Positions 24,644-32,990 of a DNA stretch of 64,000 nucleotides are shown piece after piece. Positions within the stretch are counted from its first letter, which is position 1. Every line of letters begins with the position of its first letter. The stretch is from CBDBLK01 sp965215445 (lineage in GTDB: Bacteria; Bdellovibrionota; Bacteriovoracia; Bacteriovoracales; Bacteriovoracaceae). The stretch covers positions 1,612,001-1,676,000 of the forward strand of contig CBDCDT010000002.1 in NCBI GenBank assembly GCA_965215445.1, read 5' to 3'. Made by a program: the position numbers and the translations under genes. The notes beneath the pieces are model-generated. The model was not told where the DNA came from. It saw only the letters and a list, made by a program, of their open reading frames with translations, and did no database searches.

Positions 24644-27640
24644 TTAGTTTTTTCTTTGCTTTGGGCCTTTTGCGACCCTTGGGTTTTTTTGAGATTTCTC
24701 AGGTTCCTCAGTGTCTTGAGTCTCTTGCGCCTGGGGCGGGACAGGGTCTTGGCCTAGCATTTTGTTTTGCAATCCCCCTTCATCGTTGAGCAAATTATCT
24801 AAAACCAGGGCAATGTGATTGCGGGTGATAGAAAGGCCGTTGAGACCGCACAAGTGCCGAATCCGGTGACACCACCAAATGGTGGTCTTTTTTCCCGTGG
24901 GAAATATCCCGTTTTTCAACACATACAGGTAAATAGTTTCTGCGTATTTGGTGTCGTCGTCTTCCAGTTCTGCCAAGTTTATGATGGCATTTTGATGGGT
25001 TTGAAAGCTGGTTTCCAGTTCTGCAGCGTCAAGAAAATTGTTGTTGTCATTGTCATAGCGGGCATAAGTCGCCTCGATGCCTAAAACTACCTGTAAAAGC
25101 AGGGCGATTTGGGTGCCAGTGAATTGTTCTATTTTTTCCTCGAAGAGAAAATTTTCCAAAGATTGCAAAAAGAGTTGTTGTTCTTCCACTGGTGTGCGGT
25201 CGACGTAGCGGGGGAGTCCTTCCGAGTGGTATTGATCTTGAATATTTTCCAGAAGAATATCAAAAAAATGGGTTTTTACACAGGTTGCTTGGTAGGTGAA
25301 AGCATCAGAACTTTGATCTTCATGAGAGGGTGGGCAGCTTTCTTTCAAGTCTTCGGTAAAAAGATTTTCCAAACGAAACGAGGTCAGCGCCAAGGTTCCC
25401 AATTCTTTGGCCTCATTGGTGTCCATGTGAAAATCGCCATTGGAGTGAAATTGAAAGAGATCGGCAAAGAGCAGGTTGCTGACGGCCAGTTTGGGTAAGG
25501 CCTTTTGGTCAATTCCTTGGTGGATGAGAACGTCTTGAAACGTCTCCAGCATGGTGGTCATTGTGTCCATGTCCCAGGCGTATTTTGAAGATGCGTCTTG
25601 GCGGTGACCAAAAATACCGGCCAGTTTATCTATCGCCCAACTGGTGGCAGCAATCTGGATCAGAGCGGATTCGTCACCCGATTCTTCCCCGGACTCACTT
25701 GGGGCGCTGTTATAGCGGTGATAGTTTTCCACATATTGGTTGAATTTTGGAACCCAATTTTCCAGGGGAAATTCGGGCCAGGGATTGTTTTTCAATTGGC
25801 CCATTTCTATCGTTTCTTGGTTTTGATAGAGCTTGTAGGCAGTTCCGGAAAACCACAAATGCCCCCAAAAGTTTTGAGCACTGTCCAGGATGGTGATGAT
25901 TTCGTTAGTGGTGTAGTATTCGGGATGCCCTCCGGGCCAACGTTTTTTTATTTTTCTGGCAGTGGAAAGGAAAGGCGTGAGGTCGAGGGAGGGCAATCTG
26001 AGATTTAACCAACTTGCAAAATCCCGGTCGTTCAAGAGAGGTTCCTGGGGGTGGTGTTTTGAGTGCATAAGATTTTTTAATGTTTGGGTTGTCTGGAACA
26101 TACGTTGGTGGAATTCGCTTTGTGTCCACCGGGAAAAATCGGAAGTGTAGAGATTGAAGAAAAGTTCGGTAAGAATGGGCAGTTTATCCCACAACTTTTG
26201 GAGTTCGTAAAAATTGACGTACTCGAAGCTTCCACCCAGTAAAAAGCGCTTGGAAAAAGAGGCCAGTGATTTCCAGGCCTCTTCGTTTTGGGTTTGAGCG
26301 GCGATAAAATCTCCAAATTCCATGGAGGGGGTGAAGAGATCGGCCTCTTTCATTTCCATATTTTTTAAATTGCCGGCCAATTGCTCGCTCTTGTTCAAAA
26401 GAATTTCTTGCATCACCTTTCTTTCTTCAACGCTAAAATTGGTTTTGTTCACCAGTGCACGTCTTGTCGGTTCGATTTCGTGCCAAAATTGGAGGGCGTG
26501 CAGGGCGATTTCTCCCAATTTGAAGAGAGTGCGGATGTCTTTAACCGTGTAGGTTTGATTTTTTAAAACTCCGTCGATCAGGTGAGATTTAATGGACAAG
26601 GGCCACTTTTGGTAAAATGCAAGCTTTGGAGATTCCGAAAATATGGCCTCAATAAGTCGAGAGAGATCATTTTGTTCAAAGATTGCCTCTTCATCGGCCT
26701 GGTGGTGAAAGAGAGAGGCCAATTGCTTCAGCGTGGAAAGATAGGCGGGGTAGGGGGAGGTCGGCCCGTCGAGGGTCGGCCCTTGAGTGGCTAGATAGGA
26801 TTCAAAAACAGTGGTGGCAATGCCGGGGATTTTGTCGATAAAAGTGCTCAATTCCGATGAGGTAATCAACTCCTCGTTTCCCCCCAAAAGCAATTTTTTG
26901 ATGCCTAAAAGGCCGTTTAATTGCTGTTCGATGGACGAGTTAAAATAGACCGGAAAGAGTGCCTGGATGCGGTCAAAAAAGGCCCGCAGTTCGAGTCCCC
27001 GAGGGGACTCCCTTAGAGGTTCAAGAGAGGAAGGGCCTTGCGCGGGAGGGGAGCGCTCGCCGGACGCGTTGAGTAGTGGCAGGATACCTTCTTTGATGCG
27101 TTGGTGGGCCTGGCGGAATTTTTCAGTGATATTGCGGTTGGATTCCACCGTGGCCATCGCCTTTTGGCGGGTGTGTTCGCTAAAAATCTGTTTGATCGCC
27201 ACCACTTCCCGGTTTAAAACCACTATAATGTCAAAAAAATGATCCAGATTGGCGCTGGTAACATACTCTTCCGATTGATCAAAGAGCAGGGAATTGAGTT
27301 CAAACATGAGGTGGATTTGCGGTTTGAGTACGTCCCTTTGTTCGGGGAAATACTCTTGTACAAAAGCCTCCAGAGTCGGCCTGGCGATGACATCTTGCCC
27401 TTCATTCCTCTTGGTGTAGAGGTTGTAAGTTTTGAGCCGTTTTTTGAGGCAATTGAGGTCTTCGGTAATGTCTTTTTCCAGCAGAGAGGACAATTGTTCT
27501 CCCCTGAGGACGCAGGGAAAGAGCCATTCGCTGTTGTAGTAGTCGAAATCCTGACTCGGGCGATCTTCGGAATAGCCACAGGAAAATAAAAATAACAAGG
27601 CCAAAATGGGGGCGAATACGTCTTTTAACAATCTTTTCAT
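24644..27640 (-). CDS. Large lipoprotein with EF-hand-like site
   Basis: A 998-residue lipoprotein. The signal peptide ends in a lipobox with acylated Cys at about residue 21 (LFLFSCGYSED). The rest is largely alpha-helical, rich in Leu, Phe, Glu and Gln, and seems to repeat a ~90-120-residue unit whose recurring part is a helix followed by G/D-rich turn and LF.F/LG.. segments (LLGIKKLLLGGNEELITSSEL). One clear EF-hand-type loop is seen near residue 890 (DNDNNNFLDAAELE), and other weaker D/N-rich loops occur. Possibly calcium-binding. Function unknown; the C-terminus is polar and Lys/Gln rich. Confidence 0.85.
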   Translation of the reverse strand: MKRLLKDVFAPILALLFLFSCGYSEDRPSQDFDYYNSEWLFPCVLRGEQLSSLLEKDITEDLNCLKKRLKTYNLYTKRNEGQDVIARPTLEAFVQEYFPEQRDVLKPQIHLMFELNSLLFDQSEEYVTSANLDHFFDIIVVLNREVVAIKQIFSEHTRQKAMATVESNRNITEKFRQAHQRIKEGILPLLNASGERSPPAQGPSSLEPLRESPRGLELRAFFDRIQALFPVYFNSSIEQQLNGLLGIKKLLLGGNEELITSSELSTFIDKIPGIATTVFESYLATQGPTLDGPTSPYPAYLSTLKQLASLFHHQADEEAIFEQNDLSRLIEAIFSESPKLAFYQKWPLSIKSHLIDGVLKNQTYTVKDIRTLFKLGEIALHALQFWHEIEPTRRALVNKTNFSVEERKVMQEILLNKSEQLAGNLKNMEMKEADLFTPSMEFGDFIAAQTQNEEAWKSLASFSKRFLLGGSFEYVNFYELQKLWDKLPILTELFFNLYTSDFSRWTQSEFHQRMFQTTQTLKNLMHSKHHPQEPLLNDRDFASWLNLRLPSLDLTPFLSTARKIKKRWPGGHPEYYTTNEIITILDSAQNFWGHLWFSGTAYKLYQNQETIEMGQLKNNPWPEFPLENWVPKFNQYVENYHRYNSAPSESGEESGDESALIQIAATSWAIDKLAGIFGHRQDASSKYAWDMDTMTTMLETFQDVLIHQGIDQKALPKLAVSNLLFADLFQFHSNGDFHMDTNEAKELGTLALTSFRLENLFTEDLKESCPPSHEDQSSDAFTYQATCVKTHFFDILLENIQDQYHSEGLPRYVDRTPVEEQQLFLQSLENFLFEEKIEQFTGTQIALLLQVVLGIEATYARYDNDNNNFLDAAELETSFQTHQNAIINLAELEDDDTKYAETIYLYVLKNGIFPTGKKTTIWWCHRIRHLCGLNGLSITRNHIALVLDNLLNDEGGLQNKMLGQDPVPPQAQETQDTEEPEKSQKNPRVAKGPKQRKN

Positions 27641-27718
27641 TTCACCCCCAGCATAGAGGCCTTTTTTGTAAGTGGAAAAGCAAAAAGGCGGATAGGGAAA
27701 GATTTACACATTTTTGGT

Positions 27719-28990
27719 TTATTTTGGATAGGGGCGCTTTCTCTCACCAACGTAGATTTGACGCGGTCGCGCAATTCGTTGGGTGGAATCTTCGCGCATT
27801 TCCCGCCATTGGGCGAGCCAGCCGGGCAGGCGCCCGAGGGCAAACATGACGGTAAAAAAGTTGGTGGGAATACCCAGCGCCTTGTAGATAATGCCGGAAT
27901 AGAAATCCACGTTGGGATACAGGTGGCGCGAGATAAAATAGTCGTCGCTGCGGGCCGCCTCTTCCAAACCACGGGCAATATCCAAAAGCGGGTCGGAGAG
28001 TTTGAGATTGGCCAGCACGATGTCACACTGGGCCTTGATGATGGTGGCGCGGGGGTCAAAATTCTTGTAGACTCTATGCCCAAAACCCATCAGGCGAAAA
28101 GGGTCGTTCTTGTCTTTGGCGCGCTCGACAAATTTTTTATAATTCCCGCCGTCTCGTTGAATTTGTTCCAACATTTCCAGCACTTTTTGATTCGCCCCGC
28201 CGTGAAGCTGCCCCCACAGGGCGTAGATGCCCGCCGCAATGGTGGCAAAAACATTGGCCTCGCTGGAACCGACGATCCTCACGGTAGATGTTGAGCAATT
28301 TTGTTCGTGGTCGGCGTGGAGAATAAAGAGAACGTCCAAGGCGCGGGCCACTTCGGGGTCTACCTCCACCTGGCCTTCTTTTCCAAACAGGGAGTGGAGC
28401 AGATCGGCACAATACCCCGCTTGGGGTTGGGAGGTGACGGGCGTCTGGCCTGTCGTGTGCCGAAAATAGTGGGCGGCAATCATTTTGACTTGGGCCAAAA
28501 GCTGGGGAATGGCCTTGTTGCGGGATTCAGTATCGAGGGGGATGGACAAAAATTGGGGGTAAAAAGCGCTCAAAAGCGAGGTTATCGAGGAGAGCACTCC
28601 CATAGGGTGGGCGTCGGTGGGAATGTGGCCCAAGACTTTGGTGATGCCTTCGGGCAAGGTGGCGTTTTCGGAAATCTCGCGGTCAAAACGCTGGCGTTCT
28701 TTTTCCGTGGGGAGCTTGCCAAAGTTGAGCAGATAGGCGACTTCCACAAAATTGGATTTTTCCGCCAATTCCTCGATGGGGTGGCCGCGGTAGCGCAAAA
28801 TTCCCTTTTCCCCGTCGAGAAAAGTAATCGCTGATTGACATGAAGCGGTATTGCCGAACCCGCTGTCGAGGGTGACCAGGCCGCTCTCGGCGCGCAAATT
28901 GCGGATGTCCACGGCGCGTTCGTTTTCGCTTCCAGTCACAATCGGAAGCTGATAGCTTTTACCTTCAATATTAAGCTCTGCCTTCTTCAT
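27719..28990 (-). CDS. gltA: Citrate synthase (type II)
   Basis: Condenses oxaloacetate and acetyl-CoA at the entry to the TCA cycle. The 423-residue product has LDGEKGILRYRGHPIEEL, the active-site His regions LHADHEQNCSTSTVR and WGQLHGGANQKV, GFGHRVYKNFDPRA and the Asp region DFYSGIIYKALGIP, all standard. ATG 28990 matches the type II N-terminus (MKKAELNIEGK); a TTG-led extension upstream runs into the repeat head at 29046 and is not favoured. It is the last core gene before the accessory island. Confidence 0.96.
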   Translation of the reverse strand: MKKAELNIEGKSYQLPIVTGSENERAVDIRNLRAESGLVTLDSGFGNTASCQSAITFLDGEKGILRYRGHPIEELAEKSNFVEVAYLLNFGKLPTEKERQRFDREISENATLPEGITKVLGHIPTDAHPMGVLSSITSLLSAFYPQFLSIPLDTESRNKAIPQLLAQVKMIAAHYFRHTTGQTPVTSQPQAGYCADLLHSLFGKEGQVEVDPEVARALDVLFILHADHEQNCSTSTVRIVGSSEANVFATIAAGIYALWGQLHGGANQKVLEMLEQIQRDGGNYKKFVERAKDKNDPFRLMGFGHRVYKNFDPRATIIKAQCDIVLANLKLSDPLLDIARGLEEAARSDDYFISRHLYPNVDFYSGIIYKALGIPTNFFTVMFALGRLPGWLAQWREMREDSTQRIARPRQIYVGERKRPYPK

Positions 28991-29045
28991 TTCCGGACGA
29001 TTATGGCCTTTTTGCGAGGGGGAAGTAAAAGGTCGGAGCGTTAGA

Positions 29046-29267
29046 TTTGGCCTGGGCTTTCGCGCCGCCAATTTTTGGGTTATAGTCGAAGTATGAAGCG
29101 AATGAAGTTGTTAACGCCCCCCCCCGTAAAATCTGCGAAGTTATAAGTTTTTGCAGCTTTCTCACCCTTGTCGCCTCTGTCTTTGCCTCTTCAAATCAAA
29201 CCCCCATTTGTCCTCCGGGGCAGGTTTTAAATACCGCAGACTGTACCTGTAAGGCGGCGACTCCCGC
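29046..29267 (+). repeat. Repeat A, copy 1 (head of cysteine-rich gene 1)
   Basis: 222 bases about 95% identical, by eye, to 33423-33644. The first 71 bases (TATAGT box, start codons) and the nine-C tract are identical. All 12 differences lie after the tract, and 10 of them are synonymous in the shifted reading frame. The repeat contains the putative promoter, start codon, C9 tract, signal peptide and first Cys module. Confidence 0.95.
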
Positions 29268-29811
29268 TCCGCAGCCTCCGGCGCCGGCGCCGAAGCTATG
29301 CCCTGTAGACAAAGGGTCATACGCTTGTAATCAAAGCAGTCATCCGCCGAGCTTAAGTGGATGCTCAGACATAGCAGGTTTTGAATTTAAGCTTTTTGGG
29401 AACGAATATATAAATCAAGATTATCACTCTTGTAGTTGTATGATTGATTCTGGGAAACCATGTGGTTGCTCTACATCTTCTCGTTTTTTCCATCAGACAT
29501 GTGACATAGATTGCTTAAGGGGACTCTGTGATAAATATAAAAAACATTGCTCAGGCACAACAGGCTCAAAATGTTTTCCAACATTATATAGAAATTACGG
29601 TAATATAAGATTTTACTGTGCGGCTAGTGATGGTAGAACAGGAATATGCTCGCAATTCGACACAACTCCTCCGGCAACGTCGAATTCGTTTTGTCAGTAT
29701 GGTACTGACGTTGGTGGTTGCGGTTGTTCCAACGGTAATTCCCATATCTGTGACTGGAGATACACTTTAGATGCCAACACGTGTACGTGTAAATTAAGGA
29801 CTTGGAAGTGA
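29093..29811 (+). CDS. Cysteine-rich secreted protein 1, off-frame at a C9 tract (phase-variable or frameshifted)
   Basis: The only start codons (ATG 29093 or 29102) lead into nine C at 29117-29125 and stop at 29144-29146. A -1 slip, or one extra C, joins them to a long open frame that ends at 29811. That frame encodes a signal peptide (CSFLTLVASVFA) and ~200 residues with 25 or more Cys, including CPPGQVLNTADCTC, a C-x3-C-L-R-x2-C module (CDIDCLRGLC) and a C-terminal CTC. No start codon exists in that frame after the tract. No ribosome site is seen; TATAGT at 29081 would make the mRNA nearly leaderless. Function unknown; probably a disulfide-rich surface or secreted protein. Confidence 0.7.
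29117..29125 (+). repeat. Homopolymeric C9 tract in codons 9-11 of cysteine-rich gene 1
   Basis: Nine consecutive C after TTAACG. With nine the gene terminates after about 17 codons; with ten (or seven) the full-length frame is open. This is the classic layout of a slipped-strand contingency tract. The identical length at 33494-33502 argues against a random sequencing error. Confidence 0.85.
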
Positions 29812-29934
29812 TAAGTAGAATAGACTGTAGTAAGGATTCGTGCATCCCGGTCAATCCTAATGGCAATTACACTGCTCCAGATCACCAGTATCTTTGTCTC
29901 CATCTCCTCCAACGGTAAGTTAGGTTTCTAACCT

Positions 29935-30038
29935 GTATAGAAATCTATTTCTGAATCTCGCAAAATACTCTGGTATGAACTCTTCAATTCAAAATTTGGT
30001 TTCCAGTGCCTGCGCAATTGTCGGCAAAACTGATTTAA
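29935..30038 (+). repeat. Repeat B, copy 1
   Basis: About 104 bases similar to 30651-30749. The core GAACTCTTCAATTCAAAATT and GCGCAATTGTCGGCAAAACT are identical, the flanks diverged with a 2-base gap. In copy 2 the element abuts the 3' end of the Rpn-family gene, so copy 1 may be the footprint of a lost Rpn-like gene. Confidence 0.85.
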
Positions 30039-30160
30039 GGCCAGGAGACAGTCACCAGATGGGCCTGTCCTGACCAAGAAAACCATTCAAGTTTAAGCGT
30101 GGTCTGTGACTTGATAGATTTAATATATTGTTTAAAATGACGATAGAGGATCAAATAGGG

Positions 30161-30174
30161 TAAGGAAAAATGCC
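30161..30174 (+). repeat. 14-bp direct repeat, left of coiled-coil gene
   Basis: TAAGGAAAAATGCC, identical to 30616-30629. The two copies bracket the coiled-coil gene exactly, the left one supplying its ribosome site. Confidence 0.6.
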
Positions 30175-30612
30175 ATGAACGGAAACGGAGTCAATACTCT
30201 CGAATATGCCGAGGAGCTAAAAAAAGCGGGTGTTCCCGATGCCCAGGCCTTTGCTCAGGCGCGCTTGCTCTATGAGATTATCGGCTCCAGTTTGGCCACC
30301 AAGCGGGATATTGCCGACGTTCAAAAAGATATTAAGGGATTGGATGTCAAAATTGAAACCATCAAGGCCGAACTCAAGCGGGACATTGAGGCCACCAAGG
30401 CTGAACTCAAACGCGACATTGAGGCCAATAAGGCTGAACTCAAGCGTGAAATTGAGGTCAACAAGGCCGAACTCAAACGCGACATCAAGGAATTAGACGG
30501 CAAAATCGTTCTTAGAATGACCGCCGCTTCCGCAGGAGTTGTCCTCACAATTTTGAGCTGTCTGGTTACCCTTGGCAAACTTGGCTTGCTCACTCCTACT
30601 CCCGCTCCCTAG
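30175..30612 (+). CDS. Coiled-coil protein with C-terminal membrane helix (DUF1640/CCDC90-like)
   Basis: A 145-residue protein. The N-terminal part (LEYAEELKKAGVPDAQAFAQARLLYEIIGSSLATKRDI) matches bacterial DUF1640 proteins. It is followed by a coiled coil of four 11-residue repeats (KAELKRDIEA type) and a final hydrophobic helix (TAASAGVVLTILSCLVTLGKLGLL). Relatives of this fold include the mitochondrial MCUR1/CCDC90 proteins; bacterial members have no settled role. The start is ATG 30175 after AAGGA. It is bracketed by a 14-bp direct repeat and lies between the two copies of repeat B, which suggests a mobile cassette. Confidence 0.85.
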   Translation: MNGNGVNTLEYAEELKKAGVPDAQAFAQARLLYEIIGSSLATKRDIADVQKDIKGLDVKIETIKAELKRDIEATKAELKRDIEANKAELKREIEVNKAELKRDIKELDGKIVLRMTAASAGVVLTILSCLVTLGKLGLLTPTPAP

Positions 30613-30615
30613 AAA

Positions 30616-30629
30616 TAAGGAAAAATGCC
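30616..30629 (+). repeat. 14-bp direct repeat, right of coiled-coil gene
   Basis: Second copy of TAAGGAAAAATGCC (first at 30161-30174), 3 bases past the coiled-coil gene's stop. Confidence 0.6.
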
Positions 30630-30650
30630 GATAAGTTAGGGGGCCGCTCC

Positions 30651-30749
30651 GTATAGAAATATTTTTTTGTTCTCGTAAAATGCTCTGACATGAACTCTTC
30701 AATTCAAAATTTAGTTTTCAGTGTCAGCGCAATTGTCGGCAAAACTATT
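30651..30749 (+). repeat. Repeat B, copy 2, at the 3' end of the Rpn-family gene
   Basis: Pairs with 29935-30038. It ends at the stop codon of the Rpn-family gene, read on the minus strand, so it forms that gene's 3' flank. Confidence 0.85.
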
Positions 30750-31532
30750 TTACGAGTCTTCCTTTTTAAGTTTTTCTAGTTGCCCAAGGGAAAGGCCGGT
30801 GGTTTCGCTGATAAATTTAAGGTCTGCTCCCGTTACCAAGAGTTTGCGGGCAATTTCCATCGCCTTGGCATCTTGACCTTCTCTATGGCCCTCTTCTCGT
30901 CCTTTCTCGATACCTTTCTCAATACCTTTCTCAATACCTTTCTCGATACCTTTCTCGATACCTTTCTGGAGTCCCTCGTTATGGGCGTAGTGTTCCCGGT
31001 CGTGTTGATCTCTTCGCTGTTTGTCTATCGACAACGCCTCCGCTTTCACCTTTGGGTCTAAAGACAAATCCCATAAATTCTTGAGTACATTTTTCATCTC
31101 GTCTCCCTCTTTTAAAAGCACTCTACAGTCCTCTATGCTGAGTTTATGCGAATTTTTAAGCACATAACACCACTTATCTAGGGAGTTGTCCAGCTTTTCG
31201 ACATTTACGCTAAATTTTTCAAGCTCTACAATCACCGGCCTGAGTGCCCTGGAAATCACTACATGGGGCGCATCCTCCCGCAGCAGACTGCAAACGTGAA
31301 AATAATCCTTCACTTGCGCCAACTCTTTCAAATTTTTGGTGCTAAAGATCAGCGAATAGACCGGTGCTAGTTTTTCGTAACCCTCCCCCCGGTCAAGTTG
31401 ATCCGAGTAAATTCTTCCCGAATAGGCAATCAAACGTCCCACAAAGTGGGTTTGGTTGCTGGTCTGAATCTCGACATTGACCGTTTCCGTTTTGGCCCCG
31501 AACGAAGACTGGTAGGTGAATTTTACCTGGAG
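30750..31532 (-). pseudogene. Rpn-family nuclease, C-terminal fragment (interrupted by IS)
   Basis: The frame is open from the IS boundary at 31532 to the stop at 30750, about 260 codons. It starts LQVKFTYQSSFGAKTETVNVEIQTSNQTHF, the beta strand carrying the E-x-Q of the PD-(D/E)xK core, continues GRLIAYSGRIYSDQLDRGEGYEKLAPVYSLIFS and ends with KGIEKG tandem repeats plus RKLLVTGADLKFISETTGLSLGQLEKL, typical of Rpn (recombination-promoting nuclease / putative transposase) proteins. Its own internal GTG (31442) could give a shorter product, but the nuclease core would be lost. The N-terminal part lies beyond the IS at 32991-33224. Confidence 0.85.
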
Positions 31533-31537
31533 AAATA

Positions 31538-31551
31538 ATGGATGACCGCCC
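31538..31551 (+). repeat. Left subterminal inverted repeat of the IS
   Basis: ATGGATGACCGCCC, the exact reverse complement of 32975-32988. It starts five bases inside the left boundary. Confidence 0.9.
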
Positions 31552-31577
31552 TTTTTAACCGGGGACTGGTTACCCCA

Positions 31578-31606
31578 TGTAAAAGTCTGAATAATAGACT
31601 TTTACA
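31578..31606 (+). promoter_or_regulatory. Hairpin in the left end of the IS
   Basis: TGTAAAAGTCT (31578-31588) and AGACTTTTACA (31596-31606) form a perfect 11-bp stem with a 7-base loop, about 8 bases before the transposase ribosome site AAGGAGG. It could limit translation from outside readthrough or be part of an end-recognition structure. Confidence 0.5.
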
Positions 31607-31629
31607 AACCCAAAAGGAGGGCCATCCAA

Positions 31630-32736
31630 ATGGAAAATGTACTCTATGTAGGAATAGATGTCGACGACAAATCTTTTCACGGAGCGGGATACTGTGAAGG
31701 GACAGGAGAATCTTTGGAGTTTAAATGCAAGGCAATAAATGCCAAATTGCTGGAAAAACTCAAAAAACTCGAAGGCAAAGGATTCCAGTTAAAAACCTGC
31801 CATGAAGCGAGTTATATGGGCAATTCCCTTCATCGCTATTTGGCCTCTGAGGGGATCGACAGCACAATCATTGCACCTTCGATGATTCCTGAATTGGCCA
31901 GTGGGCGGGTAAAAACCGATCGAGTCGATAGCAACAAACTTGCCAGATATTTTGCAAAAGGACTTTTAACGCCCGTTTATGTTCCTGACAAAGTTGACGA
32001 ACAGGCCAGAGACATAGTTCGTTCCCGTAGATTTTTTGTCGAACAACGAAAGTCTCTTAAAAACCACATTGTATCAACTTTGAAGCGATATGGACTCAAA
32101 TACAACGAAGGCGGGGAAAACAAGTCATATTGGACAATTTCTCATGTGAAGTGGGTTCGCAGAGAAATAAAAACTTTAGACGATGCAGGTAGAGCAAATC
32201 TGGAATTTCTTCTCGAACAATGCGAAAGGATGAATGACTGTATTGAGGAATACGACAAAAAAATCGAGGAATTGTCGGAACTGAAAAGGTATAAAAAGAA
32301 AAAAAATGCTCTTACTTGTTTTAGAGGTATAAGCACTTTTTCTGCAATGGCATTAATAACGGAAATTGGAGATATTAAAAGATTTCCTCATCCCTCGAAG
32401 CTGGTTTCTTACGCTGGCCTGGACATCAGCGAATATAGTTCTGGAGGGAAGGAAAAAAAATTCGGAATAACAAAAATGGGCAATCGCTGGATAAGAACGA
32501 CGATCGTTGAAAGTAGTCAGTTCTCGGGGCGGACATACCATATAAGCAAAAGATTAAAAGAGGTCAGGAAGGGCCAAACGAAAGCAATAGTTGCCGTTGC
32601 GGATAAATGCATGAAGAGACTACGAAAAAAATCTGTGAGACTTCAGAATATGAATAAGCATAGCAATAAAGTGAAAGTTGCCTGCGCCAGAGAGCATCTG
32701 TGTTTTGTCTGGGAGGCCCTCAACGCAGCAACTTGA
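31630..32736 (+). CDS. IS110-family transposase (DEDD)
   Basis: A 368-residue recombinase. The RuvC-like N-terminus has Asp in VGIDVDDKSFHGAG, Glu in TCHEASYMGNSL and the paired Asp of KTDRVDSNKLARYFAKG. The C-terminal transposase_20 part has CFRGISTFSAMALITEIGDI, the R-F-x-x-P-x-K-L-x-S-Y-A-G-L block and GITKMGNRWIRTTIVESSQ with the conserved Ser. The gene is intact, with a strong ribosome site (AAGGAGG, 9 bases before ATG 31630). In this family the enzyme pairs with a small guide RNA from the element's own non-coding end. Confidence 0.95.
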   Translation: MENVLYVGIDVDDKSFHGAGYCEGTGESLEFKCKAINAKLLEKLKKLEGKGFQLKTCHEASYMGNSLHRYLASEGIDSTIIAPSMIPELASGRVKTDRVDSNKLARYFAKGLLTPVYVPDKVDEQARDIVRSRRFFVEQRKSLKNHIVSTLKRYGLKYNEGGENKSYWTISHVKWVRREIKTLDDAGRANLEFLLEQCERMNDCIEEYDKKIEELSELKRYKKKKNALTCFRGISTFSAMALITEIGDIKRFPHPSKLVSYAGLDISEYSSGGKEKKFGITKMGNRWIRTTIVESSQFSGRTYHISKRLKEVRKGQTKAIVAVADKCMKRLRKKSVRLQNMNKHSNKVKVACAREHLCFVWEALNAAT

Positions 32737-32990
32737 AATAAATATTAACTGGTGATAGTTCCGGTTAAAGGAGAGAATAAGGGATTTTTTGAGAATTTAA
32801 GAACCATGATGTGGTGAAGCCCTCGGTCAAACGACCTTGACCCAGTTGCCGATTGGAGATAGAGGATAACACCGCTCGAACCAAACTTAATGCGTTAACC
32901 AGCACGCGAATATGAGGTTGGAAGTCAAAGGGACTCATAGATTTCTTAAAAAAAAACCGAATTTTCTTCTTGCCGGGCGGTCATCCATAT
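32737..32990 (+). ncRNA. Candidate guide (seek/bridge) RNA region in the IS right end
   Basis: 254 bases of non-coding sequence between the transposase stop and the right boundary. IS1111-type elements encode their guide RNA here. ATATGAGGT at 32910-32918 is identical to the right IS-target junction (32987-32995), so a loop of this RNA could specify that junction. No fold was computed, and the exact RNA ends are unknown. Confidence 0.4.
32975..32988 (-). repeat. Right subterminal inverted repeat of the IS
   Basis: Reverse complement of 31538-31551, ending two bases inside the right boundary. Confidence 0.9.

Larger units (their letters stand above)
29812..30174. other. Intergenic stretch with repeat B copy 1; no gene seen
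   Basis: 363 bases between cysteine-rich gene 1 and the coiled-coil gene. It contains repeat B copy 1 (29935-30038) and, at its end, the first copy of a 14-bp direct repeat (30161-30174) next to the next gene's ribosome site. Short frames on the minus strand here are low-complexity and not supported. Confidence 0.6.
31533..32990 (+). mobile_element. IS110-family element (IS1111-like) inserted in the Rpn-family gene
   Basis: About 1458 bases, bounded by GAG on both sides (31530-31532 and 32991-32993). It carries one DEDD transposase. Perfect 14-bp subterminal inverted repeats lie near the ends (31538-31551 and 32975-32988). A short left end (97 bases before the gene) and a long right end (254 bases after it) fit the IS1111 subgroup, which keeps subterminal repeats, unlike IS110 proper. 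Deleting the element with one GAG rejoins the two Rpn fragments in frame (YILDL|QVKF). Confidence 0.9.

Noticed and set aside
29093..29146. A genuine 17-codon peptide ending at the stop after the C9 tract
   Set aside because: Too short and Pro-only in the variable part; synonymous changes between the two heads follow the shifted frame instead.
30897..30987. Short tandem repeats in the Rpn-family gene considered as a CRISPR array
   Set aside because: The units are 12 bases without spacers and encode KGIE repeats in frame, a usual Rpn C-terminal feature.
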